Source of the DNA: Saccoglossus kowalevskii
Lineage: Eukaryota; Hemichordata; Enteropneusta; Harrimaniidae
Length of the DNA stretch: 51,181 bases
NCBI RefSeq assembly: GCF_000003605.2
Contig: NW_003114964.1
Span: 33,040 to 84,220, forward strand
Direction: 5' to 3'
Shown here: in pieces, positions 30,751 through 49,200 of the stretch
Layout of the letters: each line of letters begins with the position of its first letter
How positions within the stretch are numbered: the first letter of the stretch is position 1
The notes under the pieces: model-generated
Seen by the model: only the letters and a program-made list of their open reading frames with translations
Databases searched by the model: none
Told to the model about the DNA's origin: nothing
Made by a program: the position numbers and the translations under genes

Positions 30751-33700
30751 GAGTTGAAATGATTCGATTTGTTCATGTCAGTGTTTCATTTTCCTAAAAT
30801 GTTTTTATATTACAACAAATATGACTTTACTTCGTTCAACTTGTGACGCTGCTCAGCTTCTCAACACAAATCTGTAAAATAGGCATGCTATGTTCTAATT
30901 CAGAAAGGCCGACCCTAGCCTAGCCATTAATTTGCTCTGTACGTCCCCTCACTCCTCTTCGCAGTATTTCGAGAATGACGCCATCACGAGACGATGAGGA
31001 TAACCGTGCACGTTACGGAAAATGTTTGAAATTCGGCTAAAAATCGACAATTAAATTTGTCGAATAACGAGATTGTTATCCGAGTAATTCATTCTAATGA
31101 TTTGCTAGTAATCGCCGATTTTGTGTGTTCATTATCGGATTGTTTTATTGAAGAGTGATATGAATATATAATATACAGCATATACTAACGTAGTTTGCGC
31201 GGGAAAACTCAACACACTTTTTAAAATAAGAAATCACCTCCGTAATTTATTCCCGAACCGATATTGATAAAAAAAGCTTTGAACAAACTAATAAACTTAG
31301 AATACGAGAAAAGATTGTGTGGAAATACACATCCGAAGAGCAGTCCGAATAGAATGTTACAAGAGTTAATAAACACACTGAGGCGTTAAATTATTTCCAA
31401 TGAATAATATTTGAAAAAAGCGGGATTGTGAAAATTATTAACAATATGATATGGTATATCAATACGGTTTGCTAGCTATAATTTCAATAATCCGTAGGCA
31501 CAATCATATTTGCAGAAGGCTTTCTAATCGGATCGCATCTTGGGAAATGCCATTTCCTTCTAAAAACACGAATCAAAACCATCCCAAATCCCAATCATTC
31601 GTTTAAGCCGATATGAGTGGGACTTGAAAAATACAAAATTGCTTCCCTTTAAGTTTCAGCAGTCAGGCGATCAACTCCGTTCGCCAAATAAATCTCGAAT
31701 AAATTTAGGAAACTAATAAAGGGAATACAAAAACGGAGTGTATCCAAATAACAAAAATCTAGAGGGAGTATTAAGAAATAAGTCGATTCTATGAATCGGA
31801 AAAAAATAATAACTCCTCAAACGTAATTGGGAGATTTGTAAATCTTGAGATAATTATTTTACAATTTTAATAAATATTGAAGTTTGCTTTCAATTAGCGC
31901 CAGATCACTATCTTGTTTGCGTTATTCAACAACTGATGGATCAATGCAATACATCGAAGTGTGTGTAACACGAAAACAATTTCGAGTTTGAAATGAATCG
32001 TTTTGTTCCGTGAATTGGACTTAAAGTGCCTGCCTCGATCATCAAAGGGAGTCTGTTCGATTTGCATGTAATTTACTATTAAAATCGCCTTCGTTAAACA
32101 GAAACCCGATCGTTTGATGATCAGCTTCGCTCGAGTTTGCCTCATTACCGGGCAATTGCTTTGTTTTAATAAACATTAGACGCTATTCTGTGTGAAATGA
32201 CTCGATGAAGATAATTTTCTTTACGCAAATAAATTCTATTGGATTGTGTGGTTAAGTATTTGTGAACATGGAAATTCCGCGAACAAGATGGTTGACCGAG
32301 GATCGTTGATTGCATGACGGTGGCTCCCGACTGTTCATCACTTGCCATGCGATATCGACATGTGTTTGCGAATTTAACAATTGACAGTACTTCGGCCCGT
32401 TGTCTGAAACGGTCAGTCGGGTGGTCTGTTTTACGTATTGTTCTGTGACCATCAGGTTTGTCCCTAAGGATGCTGTGTACCATTGCTTAGAACAACGTCA
32501 CGTGGCGAGTTATTTTCCTTGTTGCGCTTTAAAAATCTATATTCCTCCTCTATTTGAAAAAATCGTTATAACCGTGACGAAATCCCACACCCCTTTATAA
32601 CAGCTCGGCCTTCCCATCCTACATCGGATATTACAAACCTACCGTCATCGAACACGCCCGTTTCAAATCGCACGCTCCTGTATTGTTACTTCCGTGTTAT
32701 TGCCTCAAGTGCTGCCACACCCCTTATTTATCAAATCTGTATAATCTCTTTACTCAGCTCAATTCTCGCAATCTAAAACATACCCATCTCGCATCATTTA
32801 AATTCTTTTAAATATCTCACAGTTTCGGTGATTGGGTATACCGCCATTTAGCACGAGTGGCATTCACGCTGACGTCCATTTTGGAGTGAGCGACTCGAAA
32901 TATATTGCAAAGAGGAAACACGTTGAGATTTATAGATGTAAATATGTCGAATAAAAACAAATAAACAGCGAATATCGTCGGTTGATCAATCTAAAAACGA
33001 CTAACCGTCAGCTATTCCTTTAAATTGGATTATTACAAATTAGGATAACAAACTAAGATCAATTATACATCAACTGCCAGCTATTATAACAACCGGTTTC
33101 TGAGAATGCTTCCGTGTCGACTTGGAGTTGGTGACGTGACACGAAAAACGATTAACTTTTTTTTATAGCGAATTGGTGTAATATTTCCGATCTGTAATGA
33201 TGTTGTGGTTATTAATGTGCGTGTCCGGGTGAAAACGGGACATATTTTAAATTCTAAACAATATGATGTTGCCATACAGGCACTAGTTGTCCGTCGTAAG
33301 ATGAGTGCAAAGTATAACACATATAAAACGTAACAGTCTTTCAAATCATGGCAACGGTAATATACCGTACATTTCGCCGAGTGGCGGCTAGCAAGCAGAA
33401 AATTTGATGTTTATTTATACCATTGAGTTAATACATCAAAATGTTTCTTAACAATACCCACTTCTGACGTCAACTTCCGGATTTACTTAATTTTAATTGT
33501 ATGTACTATTGGCATTTCCCTGTTAATTTTAATGGATCGAATGTTGGTAGTTTGTTTTCCGTGTACGTCAACTGGAAAAAACGAAAATGAAAACTTTTAA
33601 ACGCCAGTTTGGATACAAAATGATACCATCGCTGTATGTACCATATTGGGCTCTTAATACGATTGTAACAGGCGGCCATGAATCGTAAACAATGGATAAT

Positions 33701-33812
33701 ATGCCCCACATGGCCATGTATGGCGACCAATACAAATTTCTCTCAGCTTTTTCATACTAGTAATCAGTTGAGAAGAAGCGTTGGTTGTACATAGTTGGTT
33801 GCAGCGTTGCAG

Positions 33813-33827
33813 ACACACACACACACA
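33813..33827. repeat. (AC)7 microsatellite
   Basis: A short uninterrupted AC dinucleotide run. Confidence 0.85.
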
Positions 33828-35679
33828 TTGAAGGAGACCACGAAAACAATGGTACCACACAACGACTCACGCTTGACAATATGGACAGCCAATTATGCTC
33901 GTCACATCCTGGATGTTACCAACGTTTAGCCATGGTAACCGTCAAAAGTAGAAATAAAACATAAAGTAAAGGGCGGTGATCGAGTGTGTGCGGAGTGTCC
34001 GCCAATGAATGCATATATTGCCATACAAAAAACGAGTCGCCGTCGAAGGTGGATGCACGGGGGACAATAAACTAAGTTAAGATGAACCGTGATTATTCCC
34101 ATCAAAATTAGACGTTACGTCCTTGCTGTTTAAAATAGCCGGGCAATATGCGACTGACATAATATGACAATCCTATGAATGATAATTGTCTTTAATTTGG
34201 TTTATCTTCTTGTGTACTATTCATTTATAATTAACAGTAATGCATTTTCGAGTTTCACAAGAACAACTTTTAAAAAAATTCAAAAATCCCGACAACAGTA
34301 CTAAGAATTATATTGAGAAGGGCGGGCACCCCCACACACATTATAGTGAAGTGATTAGATACAGGCAAGCAAAGAAACCGTATACGGGATCTTTTGTCTA
34401 CAAAAATGTTGCATTTCAAATATTGATGGACATTGTTATTGGGTCGAGAACAACTGTGAGTGTGTTGAGCGGTACTACATCTGTTTTATTGCGGCTCAGT
34501 CCCAACAAAGGCATAATTAACCGTTTCTACGTCTGAAAATTGTCAGGTATGGCTGAATTTTGGATGGGTAAAACTTGACGGATTTTGTTCAACACAGTAA
34601 CACTATGAACGAAACAAAAGAGGTGTAAATTAGTTTGCATGTAGTTAATTGGAACAAATTACAAACAGACAAAGTGTTGTCTAGGACAAGTAATCCACAC
34701 TTTGACACCACGCCGTCTAGCAACAACGTGAAATATATTATACAACAAAAACAATTCTATGTTGCTACAAACTTGTAATAATAAAGAGGGCACATTTCAA
34801 GGATTATTCTCAAAATCTTAACACGGATATAAAGCCCAAGGTCATTACAGTAAATGTTGAAAAAGTGATCCTTACTACATGAATGTGCGGGACATATTGT
34901 AATGTCTTCTCGAGTCGAACGAGTTTAATATCACAGCCCACGATGCACGTATTGAAATCTGTTCGCTGGTTGCATTGCATGGAAGGCGCTGTGTAAAGAT
35001 TTTTTTTTTATAATAAATTCGGGGTGTGGGTGCCGGAATACCTCTCCATGCCTTAATTCATTGTAGTATTGTTAAAAGCCGGGTACATTTAATGAGTGGT
35101 CTAATCCGCATATACACGCAAATCGCTCTCCCCATCCACTGAATCGCACTCAATAAATAAGCCATCTGTGTATTTTATTGTACAAATGAACTCACAACAA
35201 TAATACTCTGTACTCGGGACGGCCTTTCACGTAGCCAAGCCGTAAAGAGGTGACCGCTTTTTCAAATGCTAATCTCAGTAGCTGCTCTTCAATGAATTGT
35301 TGTGACGATCATAGTCGCTGTCCAGCTCCCTATTATCAGGTGGTGTTTGTTTGATTGTTTAGTTGTTTATTTAGCAAGTAAACGCCCCACAGTGTCATCC
35401 AGTTTACACAGCGGCCTGTCACCCATGTCGCGATACAGCACACCGGTACTGTCTAAACACACCCCGACACTCTGCCTTCAGGGTTCTACTTTGTTTACAG
35501 CGACTCTATTTTGATATAAATGCCTAAATAAAAGTGAGTCAGACCATCAATAACGCTTTGCCTCCATTCGATGGTTATTGGTATGTGATGGGAGAGGTGG
35601 GGATTGGAGAAGGTTACGCGAGTAGAATGTATACGTTGTACGAGCAGCATGCAAAAACACGGTAAATCATGCAGAACGC

Positions 35680-35994
35680 AACAGCCAATCAGAGGACCGC
35701 TTTTTGTTGTTGCTATCTAATTTACTAAACTACTTTCAAATGGCTCTTTTGTCGGGTCGTCTTGTGCGCATGTGATCATTTGGTAAATTTGGTAGTTTGG
35801 CTTGTCAGTAGCTGATTTCGAAGTACGCAGAGGAGGTGTTAAATGAGAGCGGGCGGGACCGTGATTGGACGCTGCCAAAATAGTGACAAAGCTTACGAAC
35901 CAACGCGCGGCTCGAGACTGTAAATGTGTGACTGTGTCCGACGCGGCATGCATGCCTGATCGGTGGAGAGTATTCGGAACGACTGCTACAGCAC
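35680..35994 (+). promoter_or_regulatory. Candidate core promoter region of gene B
   Basis: The segment is locally GC- and CpG-rich. It carries a CCAAT box (35685-35689, in GCCAATCAG), a GC box (GGGCGGG, 35851-35857) and an inverted CCAAT box (ATTGG, 35864-35868). It ends in CAC/GTAAGT (GT at 35995-35996), a possible donor of a short non-coding first exon. It lies 0.4-0.7 kb before the gene B start codon. Open frames read on the minus strand here are attributed to high GC. Confidence 0.45.
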
Positions 35995-36263
35995 GTAAGT
36001 TTGGAGACGAGGTTGAATACACTGTGTACACTTGTGTTGTTTAACATAATGCGACAGACCGCGTTGATGTTAGGGTCTAACACACTGTGTCGATTTATTG
36101 GGGCTGGCAAAGACTATTAGCCGGTCATGACAATGCTGGTAAAGTATATTTCAGAAAACAAACATCTGCCGTAAAGAACGAAAACTACCCAAATGAAAAT
36201 GTTAATTGCAAAAATGCTAGCTTTTTAAATGAAAAACATATTTTTTTATTTTTAAATTTATCT

Positions 36264-36265
36264 AG
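36264..36265 (+). other. Candidate 3' splice site in the gene B 5' leader
   Basis: A T-rich tract followed by TATCTAG ends at 36265. Together with the donor-like site at 35995 it would remove about 270 bases and leave 112 bases of leader before the start codon. Gene A has an equivalent site 74 bases before its start. Confidence 0.35.
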
Positions 36266-36377
36266 GTTTACATATCTGGAATATACATCAGACGAACGAA
36301 CCAGTTGTTAAACACCGGAGCTTCCCAAGCATCAAGCAAGTTTAAGTCTGGGAACGTCATACTTAGTGAGACTTGGT

Positions 36378-41171
<4,794 letters not shown>

Positions 41172-41385
41172 ACGGACAGCTTGTTGTCACGTGACCTAGG
41201 AACTCTGTACCAATTCCACGAACATCTGCAGAACATAGCTACAAAGTTCATGTATATATTTTAATAATACTGTCAACTTTTTCATATTGATGTTTTATTT
41301 CGTAACAAAACAGTTCTTTTTATGTATTTAACAGTTGTGTCGACCATAGAATATAATGTGCTATATAATGGACGATATTTTTGCT

Positions 41386-41391
41386 ATTAAA
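41386..41391 (+). promoter_or_regulatory. Candidate poly(A) signal of gene B (ATTAAA)
   Basis: ATTAAA lies 215 bases after the gene B stop. A canonical AATAAA occurs at 41635-41640 and could serve a longer 3' UTR. Which is used cannot be told from sequence. Confidence 0.3.
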
Positions 41392-44300
41392 TAGTTGCCA
41401 TTGACACATTATTACCGCTAAAATATTTAATTCTATACAGAAATGTACTGTTTTGATTGAAAAAAACAATTCTTTATCAAGGTCCCCTGTCAAGCTCACC
41501 TTCCGTCTTGGACAATTCCCACTACTAGTACTTTTGTATCATTTTTGTATTCTTCGCAACCCCCTCACTTTGCGGCCAATCATCACGCGCCATGTCCGCC
41601 TTAGTTTGGTCGGTATCTAAACACAATAAACCCACGCACAATCTTCATTTTGTAACAAACGTGGGAAAGGTACAAACAAAGATACTATAATAACAACACC
41701 ACCACAGGCGATACCACACGATGATTTGTGTACATGTCTGAAATTAGCAAAAGCTTCTTTCAACGAATAAAACCAAAATATAGAGTACGCTACATAGGAT
41801 TGGTTCTCTCCGTTCTATGTTGTTTTTAACAGACATTAGGATGCAAATTTCGTTGAAAAAAAGAATTATTAATCGTTTAGTATATAGCAGCGGGTTTGTA
41901 CCAAAGGTGCCGTTAGTATTTTAAGCGATTTCTTTCTCCTATATTATTTACTCATGTGTTTTCATGACTGGAACAATAAATTATTTGCTATTACACACAT
42001 TAGCCTCAGGTATACCGTCGCTTCCATTCTTTGCATTGTACCCATTACCAAAAGGTCTGTAGAGAAAAAGTAAACTATTTGATTGGTCGATCGAAACCAC
42101 TTTAGTATCATTATCTTGGGTTCAGTCAATGTTTTTTCTACATTTACACTATTACAAGGCAAGCAATAGATGCTGCACAAAAGACCCCGTCTCAAGGTAT
42201 GCAGGATGTACAGTAACAGTTAAACTCCTATATAAGGCCATTACAACTCCCCTTCTTATAAAAATGTGCCGTATAATTATATGCAGTGAGAAACTTATTA
42301 AAACGTTCGAAATGAGGGGAAATGTGAACGGGTATGTACCTAGCACTCTGGGACAAGTTCCTCCGCTTTTAACATTTAATTCGTTTCTCGCGTTCTTTCT
42401 GTGAATTCTCGTGCTGTGTCTCTCTCCCTCTCTCTGGAATATGGGCAATGAGCAAAGCACGATGTCGTAAGCATTGGGTTCAACACAATTTTTACTTGTT
42501 TCTATATGTATAAAATTTGCTTGGTAGTATATTATAGTACATACAAACAATATGAATAGCGACTACAATTAATGATAACGGTTTGAAACATGAGATTTTT
42601 GCGAACATGGACACAGACGAACCGTAATCGTCAATTCATCGTTTTCCCTGGCACCATGAAATACACAATATTTCAGTTGTGCAATGTTTAAACACACAAT
42701 ACAACCTTTAGTTTATCGGGGATAGTGCGACGTCCAGCATTGTACTAGTCGAGTTTAAAATCGTTGGGCATCCAAGTAAACGTATCGTGTGTTCATTTTG
42801 AACACATGGCGTAAGAGCCTGCCAACACGGCGGACGTGTTCATTCCAGTGCATTTATAGACTGCCCAGCGAAGAGGTAAACTACAACAAGTTTCGGGTAT
42901 TAGTTTCTTTTGTCATTCACCGGAAATGTGTTCAAAAAGGGATTTCGTCTTCGACGAAGCTTTGAATGGCGATGGAGGCTGGGGTCTGTTTTGAAAAGAA
43001 TTACCGACTCTATTCAGTACAACAAAACACTTTGCTCAGTGAGAAAGTTTACCGTGAGACAAATTGAACGGGATATTAACGTGACAACTGTAATCACTCT
43101 GTTTCTCGAGGAATTATGCACCCTTCCTAGATCTGATGAAGCCCGATGCAAATCTGAATTACTAGAAAATGGCACAATTTCTTAGTGAAGATGAAACCCC
43201 CGAAAGCGTCCTGATATCCATTACATATCACTCCTCAAATAATATAATAATCTGACGTAAATAATCTGAGTAAAGCGTACATCTATAACATTACAAATCA
43301 TTGAAGTTTTATTTATTTTCTCACGCAAAAAAAAGAAAGAAAAGAAATGATAACAATATAGGCAAGAAATCGAGGAAAGAAAATTGTTTATACTAAGCAA
43401 TGAAATACGTACTTATTCTCCGGAAATTTGTCTTCTGCGAATGAATATGTGTTGGTTTTGCTGTTAAAACAGTGCGACAGACAATAGTTTAGCAGAGGAA
43501 GCCAGAAGAGAGTTACGAGAGAGAAATCGAACACCACACGAAAGCAGCGTCGATTTGTGTGTTTTGTGCATGAATATTGCATTTGGGAGGTTTTTAATAA
43601 CGTTTAAATGAGACGTTTATGCAGTCTATCCTGCGGCTAAAATTTGTTTTACATTCCATACCGGGATAACGGATTATTCGTGTCTTTTCGATCAGTGGCG
43701 GTCCCATTCTTTTGAGGAAAGAAAGCAGCGTACGTCGATTGGAACCGCGTGTATGCGCACCCCTTCTGTAATTTACCAAGCTTCCTCGGCTATGTTTTTT
43801 GCAGTAGAATGTTAGGCGCAGATTCAGGCTGACGCATCTAACCTGATATCGATATAAGTCATCCGCTTATACAGAATAATCACGAAAAATTATCGAAAAA
43901 AGGAAAACAAGTGCACACATTAAAAATAATGTTATGCTAGCTGTGTCTCCCACCAATGCATTCAACGCCTACTTATGAACAAAATATACGACGTGAAAAT
44001 ATCATACATATCATGTGACGACTTCAGCAGCACTACCTGACTTTATTATTGAAATTGACATATCTGCTCACAGTGATCAAATACAATCCTTAAATCTTGT
44101 TAGCGTTGATCCCCCTCAAGATTACATAAGGGAACCCACATATGATGGAACCCAAATCGCCCTAAGCACAAACTTTAGAAAATACCCCAGATGTAAAGAG
44201 TTTGGAAAACGAAATCATAAAGTTGCCAATTAAGAGCGAGTACCAAGGGAGGATGAGTGATGGTAGCTGCTAGCTAAATTCAATATTTTCGGTTCCGTGC

Positions 44301-46239
44301 GTACTCTTGTACTCAAATGCAATGATAAGTGTGTTTAGCGACTCAATTAGCGAGCTTCTATTAATTTTTCACATGTGTTGGCAATCTAATTCCGATTTGG
44401 CCGGAGGGTATGCACTTTCCAGTGTATTTATCTAGTCTCCGCGCCTCCTCCTGACTCTGCACGGCATGCGCATATCAGTGTTTAGTACTAAACACGAAAC
44501 GCACTGCTACGTGAGCGAATTGCTGCAATGTAAACATGTGCGCGTGTGATTTCAAGGCCAGGTATGTTGGTAACAACCGCACCATTCATTAATTACTTTC
44601 AAATGAATGGAAAACGTCCCAAATATCCAAATAAGGACACTACTTTTAGTGTTACCGTTACTACGATCTTTGATAAGTTTTCAGTGAAAATAACAAATCA
44701 AAATTTTAACCCAGTTACAAATAAGAAGCGGAACAAAATTGTGAAAACAATGAGCTGAAAGTCACGATAAGTCGATTTATTGGACCGTGGCAAAACGTTG
44801 GAGTAGGCCCGAAGCTGGAAATTGTAATTTTTTAAAAAAAACTGAAAGTCTGAGCCGATAAAAATCTGAATCGACAGACGCAACGAACAGATTAACATAT
44901 CAGTCAGGGAGACTGACATATCTCAGTGCCTCGGCTCAGCCTCATTCGAAAACAACGAATAAAATCGAGTGTCCAGTAATAATTATGCAATTTCCTTTTA
45001 GGTATGTTCATTAAAACGCTGACAATTTATTAAATTGTATTTAAAAGTAAACCGCATTATATATACTGTATAAGATACTCGCATACTAGTAGTTGTCAAG
45101 TGCAATTCATTAGCGAAAAAAAATATTCTACGAAAAAACATTAAAGCCTGAGTATTATTTGGCATATTTAAATATTTTCTTTCTATACTACATTTTGATA
45201 AAACATTAGGTAACGAGTTATCATAAAATAACAACCTTGTTTTCCCAATAGATATAGCAGTATTTGTTTCATGAATTACTTAAAAAACAATAATGTGCAT
45301 GCATTTTGAATTTAACTATACGTTCAGGTAATTACAAACTCGTGTTTTTTAGTGTTTTGCCTAACAAGTTCTTCTAAGTTCTCAGCTAAAACATAATTTT
45401 AATACTACAATAAATCATGCAATATAGTTATCCACATTGCATCTTTAATTAAGCGTTGATAAATAGTGTTGTACTCAGGGGTGCGGAGTGAAACAATAAA
45501 TGCACAACAACAACCATTCATGTTACAGATTAAATTTAGCACGATGGATCGAGCTGGAAAATGTTGATTTACCAATGGCCAGGACTACTGAAATGAACTA
45601 GCAGCAATAGGCCCGGGCCGTCTAACAGTGTCACAGTAACATATTTGTTTAGAGACAAGGCAAATTTCGTTCTCCCATTCAGTCCCATAGAATAAGATTG
45701 TTATACTTACAACGATATAAACAGTAACAACGCACAATAATTTTATTGTTCATTTATATTATCTAAAATTTATTTTTAAGTATTTGTTATTTATTATCAA
45801 TGTCTGATCAATTGAGTTATCTGAATTGTGTATATTTTCAACAGAATAATGCACAACTCCTGGGCGGTTCAGAAAGCAACGTTACGCAGGTCAAGTGCCG
45901 GCAAGACCCATGAAAGAGCAATAAACGTTAAATGACGTCACAGTTTACCTTGTAGAGAGGCCACCTGGCGATATCAAACCAAACACAGGAGATAACATGC
46001 CCTAAATAAAAAACAAGTTTTATCAGCGAGGCCGATAAATGTTTTATAGCGGAGTCATGCAAGGGAATTTATAACTAGTCAAGAGAATCGTCTTTCTTTC
46101 TGCTAAGATAAGAAGGACCGAGTTAAGAATCACTTCAACGTTCATAAACGAAAGCAATTCAGCGGAAAATTTGTAATTAGCTGAGTTTTTTCTTGTAAGA
46201 AATAGAGCACAGTTTTCTCATTATTTCAATTTTCCTCCC

Positions 46240-46254
46240 TTCTTGTTTTCACAG
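46240..46254 (+). other. Isolated strong 3' splice-site match
   Basis: A long pyrimidine tract (TTTCCTCCCTTCTTG) runs into TTTTCACAG, ending at 46254. The following sequence stays open for about 28 codons in one frame but shows no known domain. It could be an exon of a non-coding transcript or chance. Confidence 0.2.
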
Positions 46255-49200
46255 AGGAATCATTAATCGTGCTAGTGATGCATCATTGTGGACATTAAGA
46301 TGGCAGTTTGATTGCCTTGTTAGTATTCCGGGAAACCTCTGAATACGTTGCGCTAGAGACGAGCTGGCTAGGATGATGATGATGATAATGTCAATGTCCA
46401 CCATTTTCCGTGCGGTCATCCTTACAGCGTTTGCAGTATGTTGTCCGACTGAGGTCGTGAAATAAAGTTGAAAAGTACAAGAGTTGAAATGACATCAATG
46501 ATGATTAGGGGTTACCCAATTTGAAAAGTGAGGGCTGGAGGAAATTGGTTTTCTCCAAACATTCACATCTGCTTGAATGTTGAATTTGCGCCCTCCCCCG
46601 AACTTTTACATTATACAGCCATTTTTGTACAATTTCTTTTTTTGGGGTTTTCCCTCTGGATAATGTTTTCTTCACCAAACCCTTTATTAACCCGACCCGA
46701 ACGTATCCATAGTATGATGCACAGCTTTTCATAATTTTAGAATGTGTAAGTGTCCTTCCAATAACAGCATATATCTAAAATACGACCTAATATTTTTTTC
46801 TTTGAATCTCCTTGGGCTTTGGTTAGATCGAGCTGTCAACGTGTGAAGTGTTCCCTCGCTCCCACGCGCAATTCTTTTTTTTTGCAAAATCAAACAAAAA
46901 CAGAAGGTTCTCGCATTTTTTGTGGATATCGATAGGTTTTCACTGCCCTGAAGTCTACGTTGTCAATCAAGGCTTCTTTTAAACAATTGCGCGAAGTGTT
47001 TGCGTGAAACGGATACGCATTTCAATAAATGAAGTCGACGACAGTTTATAGTTGATTTCAGCTGTAATCAGAATTGTCATTAGTGGCGATATCACATCAT
47101 CACGTACGACCTGCGTATGTAAACATTGCCGCCCCGGAAAACAAATCTATCGCGCTGATTATGACAGAAAATTGAAAATAATTAACTCATAGCGAAATGA
47201 ACGATGCTTTCTAAACACCAATTCACATTGACACAATGTAATATCGGACGAAATTAACACGCGTCACGTGATTCGATCGACCTACTGGGATGCATATCCA
47301 TGATGATGCACTGTCACGCTGTTAGGACAGCGTCGTCCGTACAGTGCGTCGATCAAAATAAACAACACTGAACGCGCATTTCATACTTTGCCATGAATAT
47401 ATTAAAAAATTTGCATTTTTAAAAGAAAAAAATTGCAAAATGCATTTTGCGGGATTACTGAAAGAGGTATAGGTAATAGATTTTGATTGTCTACAAGGGA
47501 TCAAGTTTCGCTTCATTCGTCATATATTAATAAGGTATTTTAGAAATGAGTTGAGCGCATTTTGATGAGACGGGCTTAATCCTCGATTTTAATACATACG
47601 TCTTTTAGATTTGAAAGGTGACCCGCTCTTATGTACTTAATGTCCATTCGGGCGACGCTGTTTTATACAGATACTCCTCAAAGAGCTTTAATTATGCAAT
47701 TTAGAAATAAAACTGTTTTCACAAACTAAGACTTGCTAAAACGATGATCACAGTTGTATTTTTTGATTTATGCAGGCGCCATGATGACTGTCTCACCAGT
47801 CAAGCGAAAAATGTTCTCATCTACATGCAGTTATGTTCTACTTTTTTTGTTATATTACCGTCTAGTTGACGAAACATCTACTTAAACATAAAGGTAACAA
47901 TTATTGATTTTATTTTCGTTATGTCCGAAGTATGGTGATGATTACTCGCCACGTTTATATAATTTTACAAATATAGCCATGTATTTAAATAAATGAACCA
48001 GTGAAAGTCACGCAAGTTATAGCGGCAGTTACTTCCCCCGTCTAATGATAGTGAATTTTCTATTTAGAAGCAATTTCCGCCAACTCTTACGCCTTCCTGT
48101 TTAAAAGAAATACATCAAGTGCCGGGACCTCTATTTCAAACGTCGTATTTAATCAACTGTCTATCACGTGTGTGCGCAACGGAGATTTGACGGCAGTCAT
48201 TCGTATTAAAATATACTTGGATAATTTTCACCAAGTGTTGGGGAATAAAAATGGTATTTTGTATATATGTGATTTCGATTTTATTTGTGTGCGAGAAAAT
48301 ACGAGCATTCGATCTATTTAGCAACACAACTATCATATTATATCGCAACGGGTATTGCTTAGTATATATGAACACGGAATCGAAATACATCAAAACGCCG
48401 ACTTGCAATTTACCGACCGTCGAAACACAAGGAAGCAACTAACAGGGACTTTGAAACGAACTGTTACATTAAATTGAACCGCTGAAATTAATCCCAAAGA
48501 TGGCATATAATGTTCTAAATCTGACGGGGAAAGGTGTATAATAATTTGACGAGTTTTCTGCTCCGTCGGTGACTGCAGTGACGTCTGACTCGGCACAAAC
48601 CAGTCGAATAGTTGTTCAAAAATCGATTAAGTTTCATGCAGAACGTTTCTGACTGTAAAACATTATTTACTTCTGCCAAATGAACCGTCCCATGGTTATT
48701 TCCATATAAGTAAATAAGGCGAATAGACCTGTACATTTCATTATTTCATTGATTCAACTTACAACATGTATGATTGTATGCTCATCCGGGTAACCTGGCA
48801 GTCGAACCAATATTACTCAAAATATATTTAAAAAAAACATAATTGGAACAATGACAGAATAAAACATAATCGTTAAGATTCGTTTAAGTGATTGGAAATA
48901 GAAAAAAATTAAATAATGTGATTCGAAATAATCCGCTCACTCTACTATGGCAAATCGTAAAAATGTAACAGACATTCGCGAATACACCTAAAATAACATA
49001 CTTCCCATAACGGATATATTTAAGTCCGACTATAATTAGACAAGGAGAGAGGACAAACTCGGCACCGACATGAGGCGCATTCCATTAAAAATTGAGTCAA
49101 CTTTTAATCTCCTCTGGGACTTTTTTTTTCAAAATGAACTGACTCTTTTACAGCGAGCCGCATGTCCACGTCTTCCATGCTAGTCACGGCTGATCCACGT

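Larger units (their letters stand above)
16156..35640. other. Intergenic region between the two Barhl genes; no recognised gene
   Basis: About 19.5 kb of AT-rich DNA with many stop codons in all frames. I recognise no conserved protein, tRNA or transposon. Simple repeats and several motif-level candidates inside it are listed separately. Because it separates two co-duplicated developmental genes, shared enhancers are likely here by analogy with other BarH pairs, but none can be read directly. Confidence 0.6.

Noticed and set aside
35717-36110. Two overlapping minus-strand frames of about 100 codons upstream of gene B
   Set aside because: The region is CpG-rich with CCAAT and GC boxes, so open frames arise from low stop-codon density. 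It is better explained as promoter.
42152-42550. 132-codon minus-strand frame in the 3' flank
   Set aside because: No recognisable domain, unremarkable composition and an overlapping + strand frame. Within what AT-rich non-coding DNA of this length can yield by chance.
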